A stretch of DNA of 25,987 nucleotides from Promethearchaeota archaeon (GTDB lineage Archaea; Asgardarchaeota; Lokiarchaeia; Sigynarchaeales; SOKP01): the NCBI GenBank assembly GCA_019057775.1, contig JAHLWT010000220.1, forward strand, positions 1 through 25,987. The letters run 5' to 3'. Below the pieces are notes generated by a model. That model ran no database searches, was not told the DNA's origin, and was given only the letters and a program-made list of their open reading frames with translations. Below, piece by piece: positions 6,576-14,802 of the stretch. Made by a program: the position numbers and the translations under genes. How positions within the stretch are numbered: the first letter of the stretch is position 1; every line of letters starts with the position of its first letter.

Positions 6576-8642
6576 CTAAAATCCCTCCAAATTATCAGCA
6601 TATTCATGCCAGATAGGATGATTTCTATATTCATCAAGAATCATTTTTGGCACCAAGATTTTTTTATTTGGGTTAGTGGAATAAAAAGCATTTACCATAA
6701 GATTTACCACCTCATCTGAGTTCAACTTGATTACTTTTAATTTTTGACAGTATCTGAATGCATTCATTCCAATTTTCTTTATCGTATACGGTAATTCTAT
6801 TCTATATATCGTATCACAAAGGGTAAAAGCCCAGTCACCGACTTCTCGAATACCTTTAGAAATGATAACTTCTTTAAGGTTTTTACACTCATAAAAAGCC
6901 CATCTGCCAAATTTTTTGATGTCCGAGAGAATAAGTATCTGTAGTGGCAGATATTGTCTCATTATGTTTTCAATTACAAATTCATCACGAATATGGATCT
7001 TTGGGATATTTATTTTGCTCAAATCATCGAAATAATAAGCGAGCACGTATCTACCACCAATTGTCAATTCCTTGATAGATTTATCATCACTCAGAATTGC
7101 TTTACCTAATTTGGATTTATTATTGATACTTACATGGGTTGTTGCTAAATTGTTCGCTAAAGCATAATCGCCGATGTATTCTGATTTAATATTAATCTTT
7201 TGAAGTGATGTGTTAAATAATGAAAAAGCTCCAATTTTTTTTGTAGATTCAATATTAATTTCATGCAAATTAGAACAATCGTAAAAAGTGCCTTTTTCTA
7301 ATGATTTGGGAAATCCGGTAACAATTTGAAGATTATTACAATACGCAAACGCACAATGTCCAAGCTCAGTGGAATCAAGATCAATTTGTTCTAATTTTTC
7401 ACACATGAAAAATGCATAATCTCCAATATGATCTACTTCTTTCAGATCAATATGATGTAAAGATTTACAATACGCAAAAACAAAGGATTCTACACTTCCT
7501 TTTAATCCCCGTATTTCCTTTAGATTAATACACTGATAGAAGGCTCCTTCGGCAACAATGCATTTTTCGTTTTTAATTGTCACACACTCAATTTCATGAT
7601 TGTTAGAAAAGGCCCAATTGGTAATCGACACATAATTTTCAGAAATAATTATATTCGATTCTTTTCCTTGGTACTTATATAAAACATTTCCTAAAGTAAT
7701 GTAATCGTCATTGTTATCTTCAAGCCATTTTGTCCCGTATAATGCACTGTTCCCTATATGCTTTATTTTTTTTCCGACGTTTATGTGCTTTAGGCGTTTT
7801 GCTCCTAGAAATGTATTTTCACCAATGTACTCTAAATTCTCCGGGAGATCTATTTTTTTAAGCGACGTGCACTTAATAAATGCATAATTTCCTATCATTG
7901 TAATAGAGTTTGGTAGTTCTATATGAACAAGTTCGTTTCGATGGTGAAACGCCCCACTTGCAATTACTTTTACGACATTTCCATTTATTTCTTCAGGGAT
8001 TTCAACAATATTCCTTCTTTTTCCTTCTTCCGTCAAACCTTTAATTTCGATAAAATCATCTTTAATGTTATATTTGATATAGCCATCATATATTCCAAAC
8101 CCACTACTTTCTGTTTTGATGCTGGAATTATTTTTATCAGATAAAACTATGATTTTGATGAAATCAAAATTTTCGTCATATATCTTTTCATATACAATAG
8201 GGGATGCACTCGATGTACATACCAGCTTAACATTCAGGAAAGTTCCATTAATGTACTTTACAAAATTAAACCAATCATTAATAAAGTGAATTTCATTTAT
8301 GAATAAATAAAGAATTTGACCTTCATTATTTAGAGTAAAATCTTTAAGAATTTTATAGACGTCAATATTAGACAGAATGGGTAAATTATAATCTAACAAT
8401 AATATTTCTTTCGGATTCTTTCCGGCAATCAATAAAGATTTTATTAAAAGACCTAGTATATTACTCTTTCCTAAGCTTGTATTACCAACTAGAAAAATAA
8501 AATCATTTTTCTCGATATAGAACGATTCTTGAACTTCATTGTAATCATAGGCGAAATTACTATCTTCAAAGTTGGTACTATCAAAATATTCTCCGATATT
8601 AAGGTCTCTAATATAATCATATATATTCAATTGAATCACCAT
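6576..8642 (-). CDS. AAA (AAA_14-like) ATPase fused to BspA-type leucine-rich repeats
   Basis: A 688-residue fusion. Residues 45-175 form a P-loop ATPase: Walker A GNTSLGKS (53-60), a Walker-B-position LFINEIH (113-119) where the usual Asp is Asn116, followed by the NDW and TSSAS sensor-like segment. This order matches the AAA_14 / DUF4143-associated ATPase domain. From about residue 212 to the end come many BspA/LRR_5 repeats of the form I-x-L-P-x-x-I-x-x-I-G-x-x-A-F-x-x-C, including several short, irregular ones. No signal peptide or membrane segment, so cytosolic. The layout, NTPase switch plus LRR sensor, is analogous to NLR immune receptors, but no N-terminal effector domain is visible. 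The Asn in Walker B suggests weak or no ATP hydrolysis. The start is uncertain: the ATG at 8642 has no SD, whereas GGTGAT (8635-8640) could place a TTG start at 8630. Confidence 0.72.
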   Translation of the reverse strand: MVIQLNIYDYIRDLNIGEYFDSTNFEDSNFAYDYNEVQESFYIEKNDFIFLVGNTSLGKSNILGLLIKSLLIAGKNPKEILLLDYNLPILSNIDVYKILKDFTLNNEGQILYLFINEIHFINDWFNFVKYINGTFLNVKLVCTSSASPIVYEKIYDENFDFIKIIVLSDKNNSSIKTESSGFGIYDGYIKYNIKDDFIEIKGLTEEGKRRNIVEIPEEINGNVVKVIASGAFHHRNELVHIELPNSITMIGNYAFIKCTSLKKIDLPENLEYIGENTFLGAKRLKHINVGKKIKHIGNSALYGTKWLEDNNDDYITLGNVLYKYQGKESNIIISENYVSITNWAFSNNHEIECVTIKNEKCIVAEGAFYQCINLKEIRGLKGSVESFVFAYCKSLHHIDLKEVDHIGDYAFFMCEKLEQIDLDSTELGHCAFAYCNNLQIVTGFPKSLEKGTFYDCSNLHEINIESTKKIGAFSLFNTSLQKINIKSEYIGDYALANNLATTHVSINNKSKLGKAILSDDKSIKELTIGGRYVLAYYFDDLSKINIPKIHIRDEFVIENIMRQYLPLQILILSDIKKFGRWAFYECKNLKEVIISKGIREVGDWAFTLCDTIYRIELPYTIKKIGMNAFRYCQKLKVIKLNSDEVVNLMVNAFYSTNPNKKILVPKMILDEYRNHPIWHEYADNLEGF

Positions 8643-9312
8643 TTAAATATACCATTTTTTTGTATAAAACGGTATATTTTTCTTTATTTATGTCCTTGTG
8701 AAAATGCCCCAAGTACCAATGGTTATATTGTATCTTCTCCTCTACCAGATCAAGATACTCATTTAAGTTTTTCTCATATTCGTTTTCGATCTCATCAATT
8801 TCATTCAACCATTTTTTAGGGGCCGTGTGAGTCAGTACATAGTCCACTGTGAAATCATTTTTCTTGAGGTTTTTTAGTCCTTCATCATATTCACTTTGTG
8901 AAGGCATTTCTTCTTCCCACATATAAACGGGTGAATCTCCACTTAGTCTTTTTATCGAAAAAGCACCTCCAAATGTAAAGAATCTTTTTTTATCAATCTC
9001 ATACACTTGACCTCTCATTAGATGGATAATTTTTATGCTAATCTGATGGATTTTGCCTCCTTTCCATTTCTTAAGAGGAAACCTATTCAAGAGGGTAAAA
9101 TTTTCGTGATTACCGTCAATAAAGAGCGTATGAAATATTTGGGAATCAAACCACTTCAGTATTTCATTGTCTTTTATTGATTCTTTCCAAATAACCCCAA
9201 AATCTCCACATATAATAAAATAATCAGTGTCAATAAGCGTTTTAAGTATGGAGCTATTTTTTATACACTCAAAATTCACAATTCCGTGGACATCAGCAGT
9301 CAAAACTATCAT
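8617..9312 (-). CDS. Metallophosphoesterase (Clostridia-type family)
   Basis: A 231-residue calcineurin-like phosphoesterase. Motifs in order: TADVHG, IICGDFG, IDGNHENF, then the family-specific HLMRGQVYEID and FTFGGAFSI segments, LTHTAP and LGHFHK. The HLMRGQ/FGGA segments recall a compact subfamily common in Clostridia and other gut bacteria, often next to mobile or accessory genes, so bacterial origin is likely. The substrate is unknown. ATG 9312 was chosen because family members start immediately before the V-x-T-x-D-x-H strand; a TTG at 9324 overlapping the upstream stop would add four residues. Its 3' end overlaps the AAA-LRR gene by 26 bases, so the two are translationally linked. Confidence 0.8.
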   Translation of the reverse strand: MIVLTADVHGIVNFECIKNSSILKTLIDTDYFIICGDFGVIWKESIKDNEILKWFDSQIFHTLFIDGNHENFTLLNRFPLKKWKGGKIHQISIKIIHLMRGQVYEIDKKRFFTFGGAFSIKRLSGDSPVYMWEEEMPSQSEYDEGLKNLKKNDFTVDYVLTHTAPKKWLNEIDEIENEYEKNLNEYLDLVEEKIQYNHWYLGHFHKDINKEKYTVLYKKMVYLNGDSIEYI

Positions 9313-9320
9313 TTTTATAT

Positions 9321-12023
9321 TCAATTATATGATTTCTTGTTTTTTATAAACTTCAGTTCGGAATGAGTGTCATCAAATATTTGATTACCTTGAAGAATTG
9401 GTATTGTATTAAGATGAATTTCCTTTAAATTTGTGTCAAAATAAAATGCTTTTTCTTGTATGATCTTTACATTGTGTAAATGAACTGTTTCTAAATGAAA
9501 GGCATCCGATAATGCTCTAAATGAAATTATTTCAACCGAACTCGGTAAGTCGAATGTTTTATCTTGCTTTGCGATAGTATATTGTAACAAAGTTTTACCG
9601 TCTTTTGAGTATAGATTACCATCTATTTCAGTATAGCAAACGTTATTTTGGTCCACATCTATGTATTTTAAACTATCACAAGAACCAAAAGCGTACTTTC
9701 CTATTTTCTCTAAATTTTGAACTACTCGTATATGCGAAATTTTGTCACATCCATGAAAACACCATTTTCCAATCTCTTGTAAAGACTGATCAAAATCAAT
9801 AGACTCTAAATTTTTACAATCATCAAATGCACTCTTTCCAATTCTTTTTATTTTTTTATTGAATATTACAGACTTCAAACTTCGAGCATTTTGGAAAGCG
9901 TACTCTCCGATTTCTGTTACTGAACTAGGAACATGGTATGTTTCTGTTTTTCGTCCAATTGGATATTTTAGAATCATAGTTTTATCCTTATTTAATAAGA
10001 CCCCATCCAAACTTGAGTAATTTTGATTGTCATTATCTACTAGAATCTTTTCCAATTTATTTGAATTATAAAAAGATTGATAATCTATAGTCTTTATGTG
10101 GTTATTTATAAATAGATTGCTTTGATGTAATTTCTTGTTCCCTTCCATTATTATAGTTTCAGAATTGTCAATCTCTATTATATTCTCAATTAAAAATTTA
10201 CTCAAACTAATTCTTGCTTCTAATATCGCTCTAATTCCCCGATTGTAATCCTGTTCTATTGATTTCTTGAATAATGTTTTTGCAATTTTCAAATCTTTTT
10301 TTACTCCAAAACCGTTTAAATAGCAGTAAGCCAAATCGCTTGTACCGTGAGAATAATTATAACCATAAGCTATTTTGAACCAGGAAACGGCTTTTTTATA
10401 ATTTTTTTTAACGCCAATTCCTTTTAAATAATTTTGTCCTACATCGCGACATGAGTGGGCATACCCTAGTTTTGCGGATTTCAACCAGTATTTAAAAGAT
10501 AATCGGTTATTTTTTTCGACTCCTTGCCCTTCCAAATAACAATAACCCAAATCACATAACGCCTCAAGATTATTCTTTTTAGCTGCCTTTTTATACCAAT
10601 AAAATGCTTCTTCATAGTCTACTAATTTTCCCAGTCCAAAAGAGAACATATCGCCATAAACGACTTGGTATTTTGAATCTCCATTCATAGCTTTTTCTCT
10701 GACATCTTCGATTATTGATGATACTAACTTTTGCGACTTTTTTCGATCCCTTCCAATAGAGTTTCCCTCAAAAAATGCGAGGGCATACCCAAAGGTCCCT
10801 CTTGAGTTTTTAAGTTCATGAGCCTTTTTATAATATTTTATACTTTTCAGTTTGTCACAGTGATAATTGATGCTTCCTAAAGAGAGTTCTTTCGCGATAT
10901 CACAATATTGTTCAGCTAAATAAAAATAATATATTTTACTGATATCATTTGCCAATTTTTGTAGATCAAAGCGCTCATGTTGAATTGTTTGTTCATTATG
11001 ATGTTGATTTATGTATTGTTGCATATTTTTAACCCATTTGTTACAATCCAAAGATAGATAAGTACACAGACCTAGGTTTGCTTCGGGAGTAATATTTTCA
11101 GACACAAAACATCTGATTCCCATCGCTTGAGCCTCAATCAAAACAATTGGTAAGCCCTCCCATAAGGATGGTAACATGAGGCACTCTGCAATGCAATAAA
11201 TTTCTGCTACATTTACATCAGGATTTAATATATGAACTCGTTCCTTTATTCCTAAATAATCTATATGATTAATTATTTTTTCCTTCAATGGGCCATGCCC
11301 TACAATAATTAAATCAATAAAGGAATTTTGCTCTGCGATTTTTTTATATACATCTAAGGAAAAAATGGGGTTTTTTTGCGCGGCAAATCTCCCAATAGAT
11401 ATAATATATTTGATATCTGCCCTAAGGTCTAGTTTTTTATAAACTTCTTGTTTGTCAATTTTATTTTTTTGAAATTTTTTGTAATCAATTCCGTAATACA
11501 TAATCTGATATGGACGTTTTCTATATAGAAAAATGCAGGCTTGTTTTGAACAGCCCAATCTGTGGGTAGCGTATTTACTAATTAACTTTCGGGAGAATAA
11601 AATTCCAATTTTTTTTGTAATTTTAATTTTTTGATTTGATTGATGGCAATGTGATATTCTGGTAGGAACACTAGCATCATGGGCCATTTTTAGATAGAGT
11701 CCGTTATTCGAGAAATAGTGCGAATGTACAACATCAAAGGGCCCTTTCTCTATGAGAATTTTTTTAAGTTTTTTGGCTTGCCCAAGTGCTCTGAATAAAC
11801 TAGTACCACGAGTATGTATGTTATATGTATTGCCTCCAAAAGATTCAATTTTTTTTTTATAATATCCATCATCAACTGCTGTATTGACAACACTTATCTC
11901 AAACTGAGCTTTATCTAATCCATTTAACAAATTATAAATGAACTTACTAATGCCGTTTATTCTCAAATTACCGCCAATGTGTAAGATTTTGATTTTATTA
12001 CTAAAAATAAACCACCTCTGCAT
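9321..12023 (-). CDS. GT4 glycosyltransferase - Sel1 repeats - BspA-type LRR fusion
   Basis: A 900-residue, three-part protein. Residues 11-320 are a GT-B glycosyltransferase of family 4: ILHIGGNLRINGISKF, VVHSHYF (donor-side His), GRFAAQKNP and the EGLPIVLIE E-x7-E motif (E289, E297). Residues about 410-600 hold Sel1-type repeats, clear in LGYCYLEGQGVEKN, YLKGIGVKKNYKKA and LAYCYLNGFGVKKD. From about 685 to the end come BspA/LRR_5 repeats. No signal peptide. Glycosyltransferase-Sel1 joins are known in Clostridia; the added LRR tail matches the LRRs of the two neighbouring operon genes. The enzyme would transfer a sugar from an activated donor to a glycan or protein, with the repeat domains choosing partners. 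The ATG overlaps the preceding gene by 23 bases; an AGAGGTGG lies just after it, so the true start is not certain. Confidence 0.8.
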   Translation of the reverse strand: MQRWFIFSNKIKILHIGGNLRINGISKFIYNLLNGLDKAQFEISVVNTAVDDGYYKKKIESFGGNTYNIHTRGTSLFRALGQAKKLKKILIEKGPFDVVHSHYFSNNGLYLKMAHDASVPTRISHCHQSNQKIKITKKIGILFSRKLISKYATHRLGCSKQACIFLYRKRPYQIMYYGIDYKKFQKNKIDKQEVYKKLDLRADIKYIISIGRFAAQKNPIFSLDVYKKIAEQNSFIDLIIVGHGPLKEKIINHIDYLGIKERVHILNPDVNVAEIYCIAECLMLPSLWEGLPIVLIEAQAMGIRCFVSENITPEANLGLCTYLSLDCNKWVKNMQQYINQHHNEQTIQHERFDLQKLANDISKIYYFYLAEQYCDIAKELSLGSINYHCDKLKSIKYYKKAHELKNSRGTFGYALAFFEGNSIGRDRKKSQKLVSSIIEDVREKAMNGDSKYQVVYGDMFSFGLGKLVDYEEAFYWYKKAAKKNNLEALCDLGYCYLEGQGVEKNNRLSFKYWLKSAKLGYAHSCRDVGQNYLKGIGVKKNYKKAVSWFKIAYGYNYSHGTSDLAYCYLNGFGVKKDLKIAKTLFKKSIEQDYNRGIRAILEARISLSKFLIENIIEIDNSETIIMEGNKKLHQSNLFINNHIKTIDYQSFYNSNKLEKILVDNDNQNYSSLDGVLLNKDKTMILKYPIGRKTETYHVPSSVTEIGEYAFQNARSLKSVIFNKKIKRIGKSAFDDCKNLESIDFDQSLQEIGKWCFHGCDKISHIRVVQNLEKIGKYAFGSCDSLKYIDVDQNNVCYTEIDGNLYSKDGKTLLQYTIAKQDKTFDLPSSVEIISFRALSDAFHLETVHLHNVKIIQEKAFYFDTNLKEIHLNTIPILQGNQIFDDTHSELKFIKNKKSYN

Positions 12024-13656
12024 CGCAATTATTTAGTGCACTAGTGGCTAATTTTGTATCTTTATAGATTTTAATTTGTTTCATCTTTTTACAACCATTA
12101 AAAGCCCAAGCTCCAATTTGTTTTACGGTTTTTGGAATGTGAATTTTCTCCAAATTAATACAACCACTGAAAACGCCTCTACTTATTTGTTGAACACCGG
12201 AAGGTATATTCAATTCTTTTAAACTTTCACACCCGGTAAATGAGTTCCTACCAATGTTGATAAGACTTGAAGGTAGTTTTACTTCCTTTTCAGCAATTTT
12301 ACTTGTACAGCATATCAACTGCGTTTTTTCACGATCCAGCAATAAACCATATTCAACAGAAAACTTTTCACTATTATTTTCAAATTCTAAATTAATACAA
12401 GATGCAAAAGGATTATATCCTATTTCTCTCACGCTTGGTGGTATTACGATTTTTTCTAATTTTCTGCAATTCCAAAAACAATTTCTCCCTATTTTCCTCA
12501 CAGTATTTGCGATTTCAAAAATCTTGTCATTCATACCCATAGAATAGTGAAAAATCTCGGTTTTTTCTTTATTGTAAAGCCCTCCTTTTTCATACATAAA
12601 GAACGGGCTTTTATTTTTTATGACGATTTCTGGACAGTCTGAAAAGACATTGTTGCCCATGAATCTTACGTTTTTTGTAATCGTGACGCATTTTAAATTG
12701 ATACATTTATAAAAACTATGCTTGCCTATCCACTCCACGGTTTCTGGAATTACATACTCTTTTCTTGGGTTCTGCGGGAAGTAATGAATTAATGTTTTTT
12801 TATTTTTATCAAATAAAACATCGTCTTCAATTATAAAATTCGGACTATGATTGAAAATTAGGAGATTATCACACCCTGCAAATGGATCATCTCCAATTTC
12901 TTCAACGCTGCTTGGAATGTTTACCTTTCTAAGATTTTTACAATAAATAAATGAATCTCCAGCGATACATGTAACCGTTTCGGATATAGTAATTTCTTTT
13001 AAAAAAAGAGTATTCCAAAATACTCCCGTATCTATTCGTTTTACACCATAAGGGATTTGGACTTTAGTTTGATAACCATTGTATTTTTTTAGTACATCAT
13101 CACGTACTTCAAATTCTTCATGGTAAATAATAGTGGATTTCTCTTGTCTTAATTCTAAGTTATACAAATTTGTATTTTTTTCAAAAATGCCTGTATTATA
13201 AACATCATCTTGTTTGTATATCGTTGAAATAAAATCAACTAGTCCCCCACTCAATTGGGACGTATATAAAGCAATAATATTATCAGAATTATGGCTATAC
13301 GAGGATATTAGGTTTTTGTAATCAACCCATCCAGAAAATAAGATGTTAAAAAGAACCTGGTTCTCATTAATAACACTTAAATGAAAACTATTATGATTTA
13401 TAAAAATATTTGCGGCTCTATATCCTTTTCTTAATAATCTATCAATACACTCCAACAGTACAAAATCCTTATATTCTTTTAATTGATATGATTTATTTTT
13501 AAAGTTGAACAACTGGTTTTCTGATTCTATTGTTATTATGATATCGTTATAGTAGAAGGCAAAAATATCAGGTTTTATTTCAATATAACCCAGTTTTCGA
13601 TACAAAATGATATACTTCATATCAATAAATAATGTGTCTCTAACGATTTTGCTCAT
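12001..13656 (-). CDS. BspA-type leucine-rich repeat protein with unknown N-terminal domain
   Basis: A 551-residue protein. Residues about 195-551 are BspA/LRR_5 repeats; clear copies are IPSSVEEIGDDPFAGC, IPPSVREIGYNPFASC and LPSSLINIGRNSFTGC. Short hairpin insertions (for example DVLFDKNKKTLIHYFP) break the array, as in surface BspA proteins of Bacteroidetes and Treponema, yet there is no signal peptide or cell-wall anchor, so it is probably cytosolic. The first about 190 residues are a mixed alpha/beta region (LLECIDRLLRKGY and following strands) that I do not recognise. Its ATG overlaps the kinase stop by four bases (ATGA), implying coupled translation. The shared repeat type links it to the two LRR fusions downstream; a scaffold or sensor role is inference. 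Confidence 0.75.
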   Translation of the reverse strand: MSKIVRDTLFIDMKYIILYRKLGYIEIKPDIFAFYYNDIIITIESENQLFNFKNKSYQLKEYKDFVLLECIDRLLRKGYRAANIFINHNSFHLSVINENQVLFNILFSGWVDYKNLISSYSHNSDNIIALYTSQLSGGLVDFISTIYKQDDVYNTGIFEKNTNLYNLELRQEKSTIIYHEEFEVRDDVLKKYNGYQTKVQIPYGVKRIDTGVFWNTLFLKEITISETVTCIAGDSFIYCKNLRKVNIPSSVEEIGDDPFAGCDNLLIFNHSPNFIIEDDVLFDKNKKTLIHYFPQNPRKEYVIPETVEWIGKHSFYKCINLKCVTITKNVRFMGNNVFSDCPEIVIKNKSPFFMYEKGGLYNKEKTEIFHYSMGMNDKIFEIANTVRKIGRNCFWNCRKLEKIVIPPSVREIGYNPFASCINLEFENNSEKFSVEYGLLLDREKTQLICCTSKIAEKEVKLPSSLINIGRNSFTGCESLKELNIPSGVQQISRGVFSGCINLEKIHIPKTVKQIGAWAFNGCKKMKQIKIYKDTKLATSALNNCDAEVVYF

Positions 13657-14234
13657 TCTATTAACCCATTTTTCTTCAATGTATCAATAATAATGTTGAT
13701 AACTTGGTTGACATCACGATTACTGCTGTCAATAAAGAGATAATTCATTTTATGTTTCTTTAAAAACCCTTCCATTTTTGGATACAATTGAGGGATTAAT
13801 TCCGTTTTTTGGATATCAGGATCATTTAAATCTCTTTTTTTTATCCGTTCAATAACAACTTCGGGAGAAGCATAAATCAAAAATGTAAAATCTGGATGTT
13901 CTAATTCATTCACTAAAAGGTTGAAAACATTTTCACTTTCATCAGCACCACTCCAACAATAATTTGATACGAGATGGCGATCTGTAATAATATTTTTATC
14001 TTTAAAATAATGATATAAGAATATATTTCCCAATCCATAGAACCAAGATGTAAAAATTTTATTGGTTTGCTTGTTTACATAGTTTCTTATTCTTATATAG
14101 TGTTTATCTTCTCCTTCTTGATCAAATAAATATTTAAGAGGCTTTTCTATGAAATTAAAATTCAATTGTTTTGCCAATTGCTTTGCAATGGTGCTTTTAC
14201 CAACCCCATCTATGCCTTCGATCGCTATATGTAT
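13653..14234 (-). CDS. Thymidylate-kinase-like P-loop nucleotide kinase, probable ATA start
   Basis: Reading back in frame from the obvious body (TTG at 14177) adds HIAIEGIDGVGKSTIAKQ, a perfect dTMP-kinase N-terminus with Walker A GIDGVGKST. The body carries TDRHLVSNY (DR motif), FLIYASPEVVIERIKKRD (the LID-side segment) and a C-terminal helix. At 193 residues it has normal dTMP kinase length. It would phosphorylate dTMP or a related (deoxy)nucleoside monophosphate with ATP. No ATG, GTG or TTG lies in frame between the stop at 14250-14252 and the P-loop. AGGTG (14242-14246) sits 7 bases before an ATA at 14234, so either ATA is the start or an ATG has mutated. The alternative is a 2-base frameshift joining it to the GTG at 14244. 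It follows the NUDIX gene by 22 bases. Confidence 0.75.
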   Translation of the reverse strand: MHIAIEGIDGVGKSTIAKQLAKQLNFNFIEKPLKYLFDQEGEDKHYIRIRNYVNKQTNKIFTSWFYGLGNIFLYHYFKDKNIITDRHLVSNYCWSGADESENVFNLLVNELEHPDFTFLIYASPEVVIERIKKRDLNDPDIQKTELIPQLYPKMEGFLKKHKMNYLFIDSSNRDVNQVINIIIDTLKKNGLIE

Positions 14235-14241
14235 ATTTTCA

Positions 14242-14246
14242 CACCT
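14242..14246 (-). promoter_or_regulatory. SD AGGTG placing the kinase start
   Basis: AGGTG on the minus strand with 7 bases before ATA 14234, directly ahead of the codons for the P-loop strand. It is the only ribosome site that reaches a start giving a complete kinase. Confidence 0.4.
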
Positions 14247-14256
14247 ATTTCAATTT

Positions 14257-14802
14257 TTATTTTTTCTTCTGTTTTTTTAGCCTTTTTAAAAAAAAGGGAG
14301 AGAGGTTATGAGAATTTATTCGTGAGAGGGCTTGTTTCAGGATTTCTTTGTCTTTATCATAAGAGAGTATATCAAGTGCCTTTTCATCCTTAAACCAAGA
14401 AATAGACTTTATTTCTGTCTCTTGCCTTTGAATTAATGTAGACGTAGGTTGTGCCAAAAAATATATTACTTCTTTAACAGTATCAATGCTCGATAAATAC
14501 GAAACTTTCTGTCTAAATCCATCAATAATATCTACTTCTAAGTTTGTCTCCTCTTTTACTTCTCTTAACGATGTTTGCTCTTCAGTTTCACTGAGATTCA
14601 TATGGCCTTTTGGGAAAGACCAATGACCCCTATTCATTTGAACTAACAAAATATATATCTCTTTAATTTCTTTTTTATATACAATTGCCCCGCATGACTT
14701 TTCGTATTTCAACAATGACTCTCCTCTATCAACTACACACTTTATTTTTTCCTCCCATCCAAAAATTACACTGAGATATGGTTTCTTCTTATGTTCTTGC
14801 AT
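14257..14802 (-). CDS. NUDIX hydrolase, Ap4A-hydrolase-like
   Basis: The NUDIX box is complete: G66-x5-E72-x7-REVKEETNL (80-88), with Asn in place of the usual Gly before the last hydrophobic residue. Flanking segments SCGAIVYK, GHWSFPKGH, KEVIYFLA and SISWFKDEKALDIL match the asymmetric diadenosine tetraphosphate hydrolase (NUDT2-like) group, which splits Ap4A to ATP and AMP; related dNTP or ADP-sugar hydrolysis is possible. The product ends in a basic KKQKKK tail. Two starts compete: ATG 14802, overlapping nrdD by 14 bases with no SD, and TTG 14712, six bases after AGAGGAGAG. The TTG would start the protein right at the domain edge (151 aa) and is better supported by the ribosome site. It lies between nrdD and the nucleotide kinase, consistent with nucleotide-pool control. 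Confidence 0.82.
   Translation of the reverse strand: MQEHKKKPYLSVIFGWEEKIKCVVDRGESLLKYEKSCGAIVYKKEIKEIYILLVQMNRGHWSFPKGHMNLSETEEQTSLREVKEETNLEVDIIDGFRQKVSYLSSIDTVKEVIYFLAQPTSTLIQRQETEIKSISWFKDEKALDILSYDKDKEILKQALSRINSHNLSPFFLKRLKKQKKK
14719..14727 (-). promoter_or_regulatory. Strong SD AGAGGAGAG favouring TTG 14712
   Basis: On the minus strand AGAGGAGAG is followed after six bases by TTG (14712-14710), in frame with the NUDIX domain and five codons before its first strand. Confidence 0.5.

Noticed and set aside
14166..14393. Plus-strand frame over the kinase start and NUDIX end
   Set aside because: It lies opposite the P-loop and NUDIX coding sequence, which have clear motifs; it is a shadow frame.
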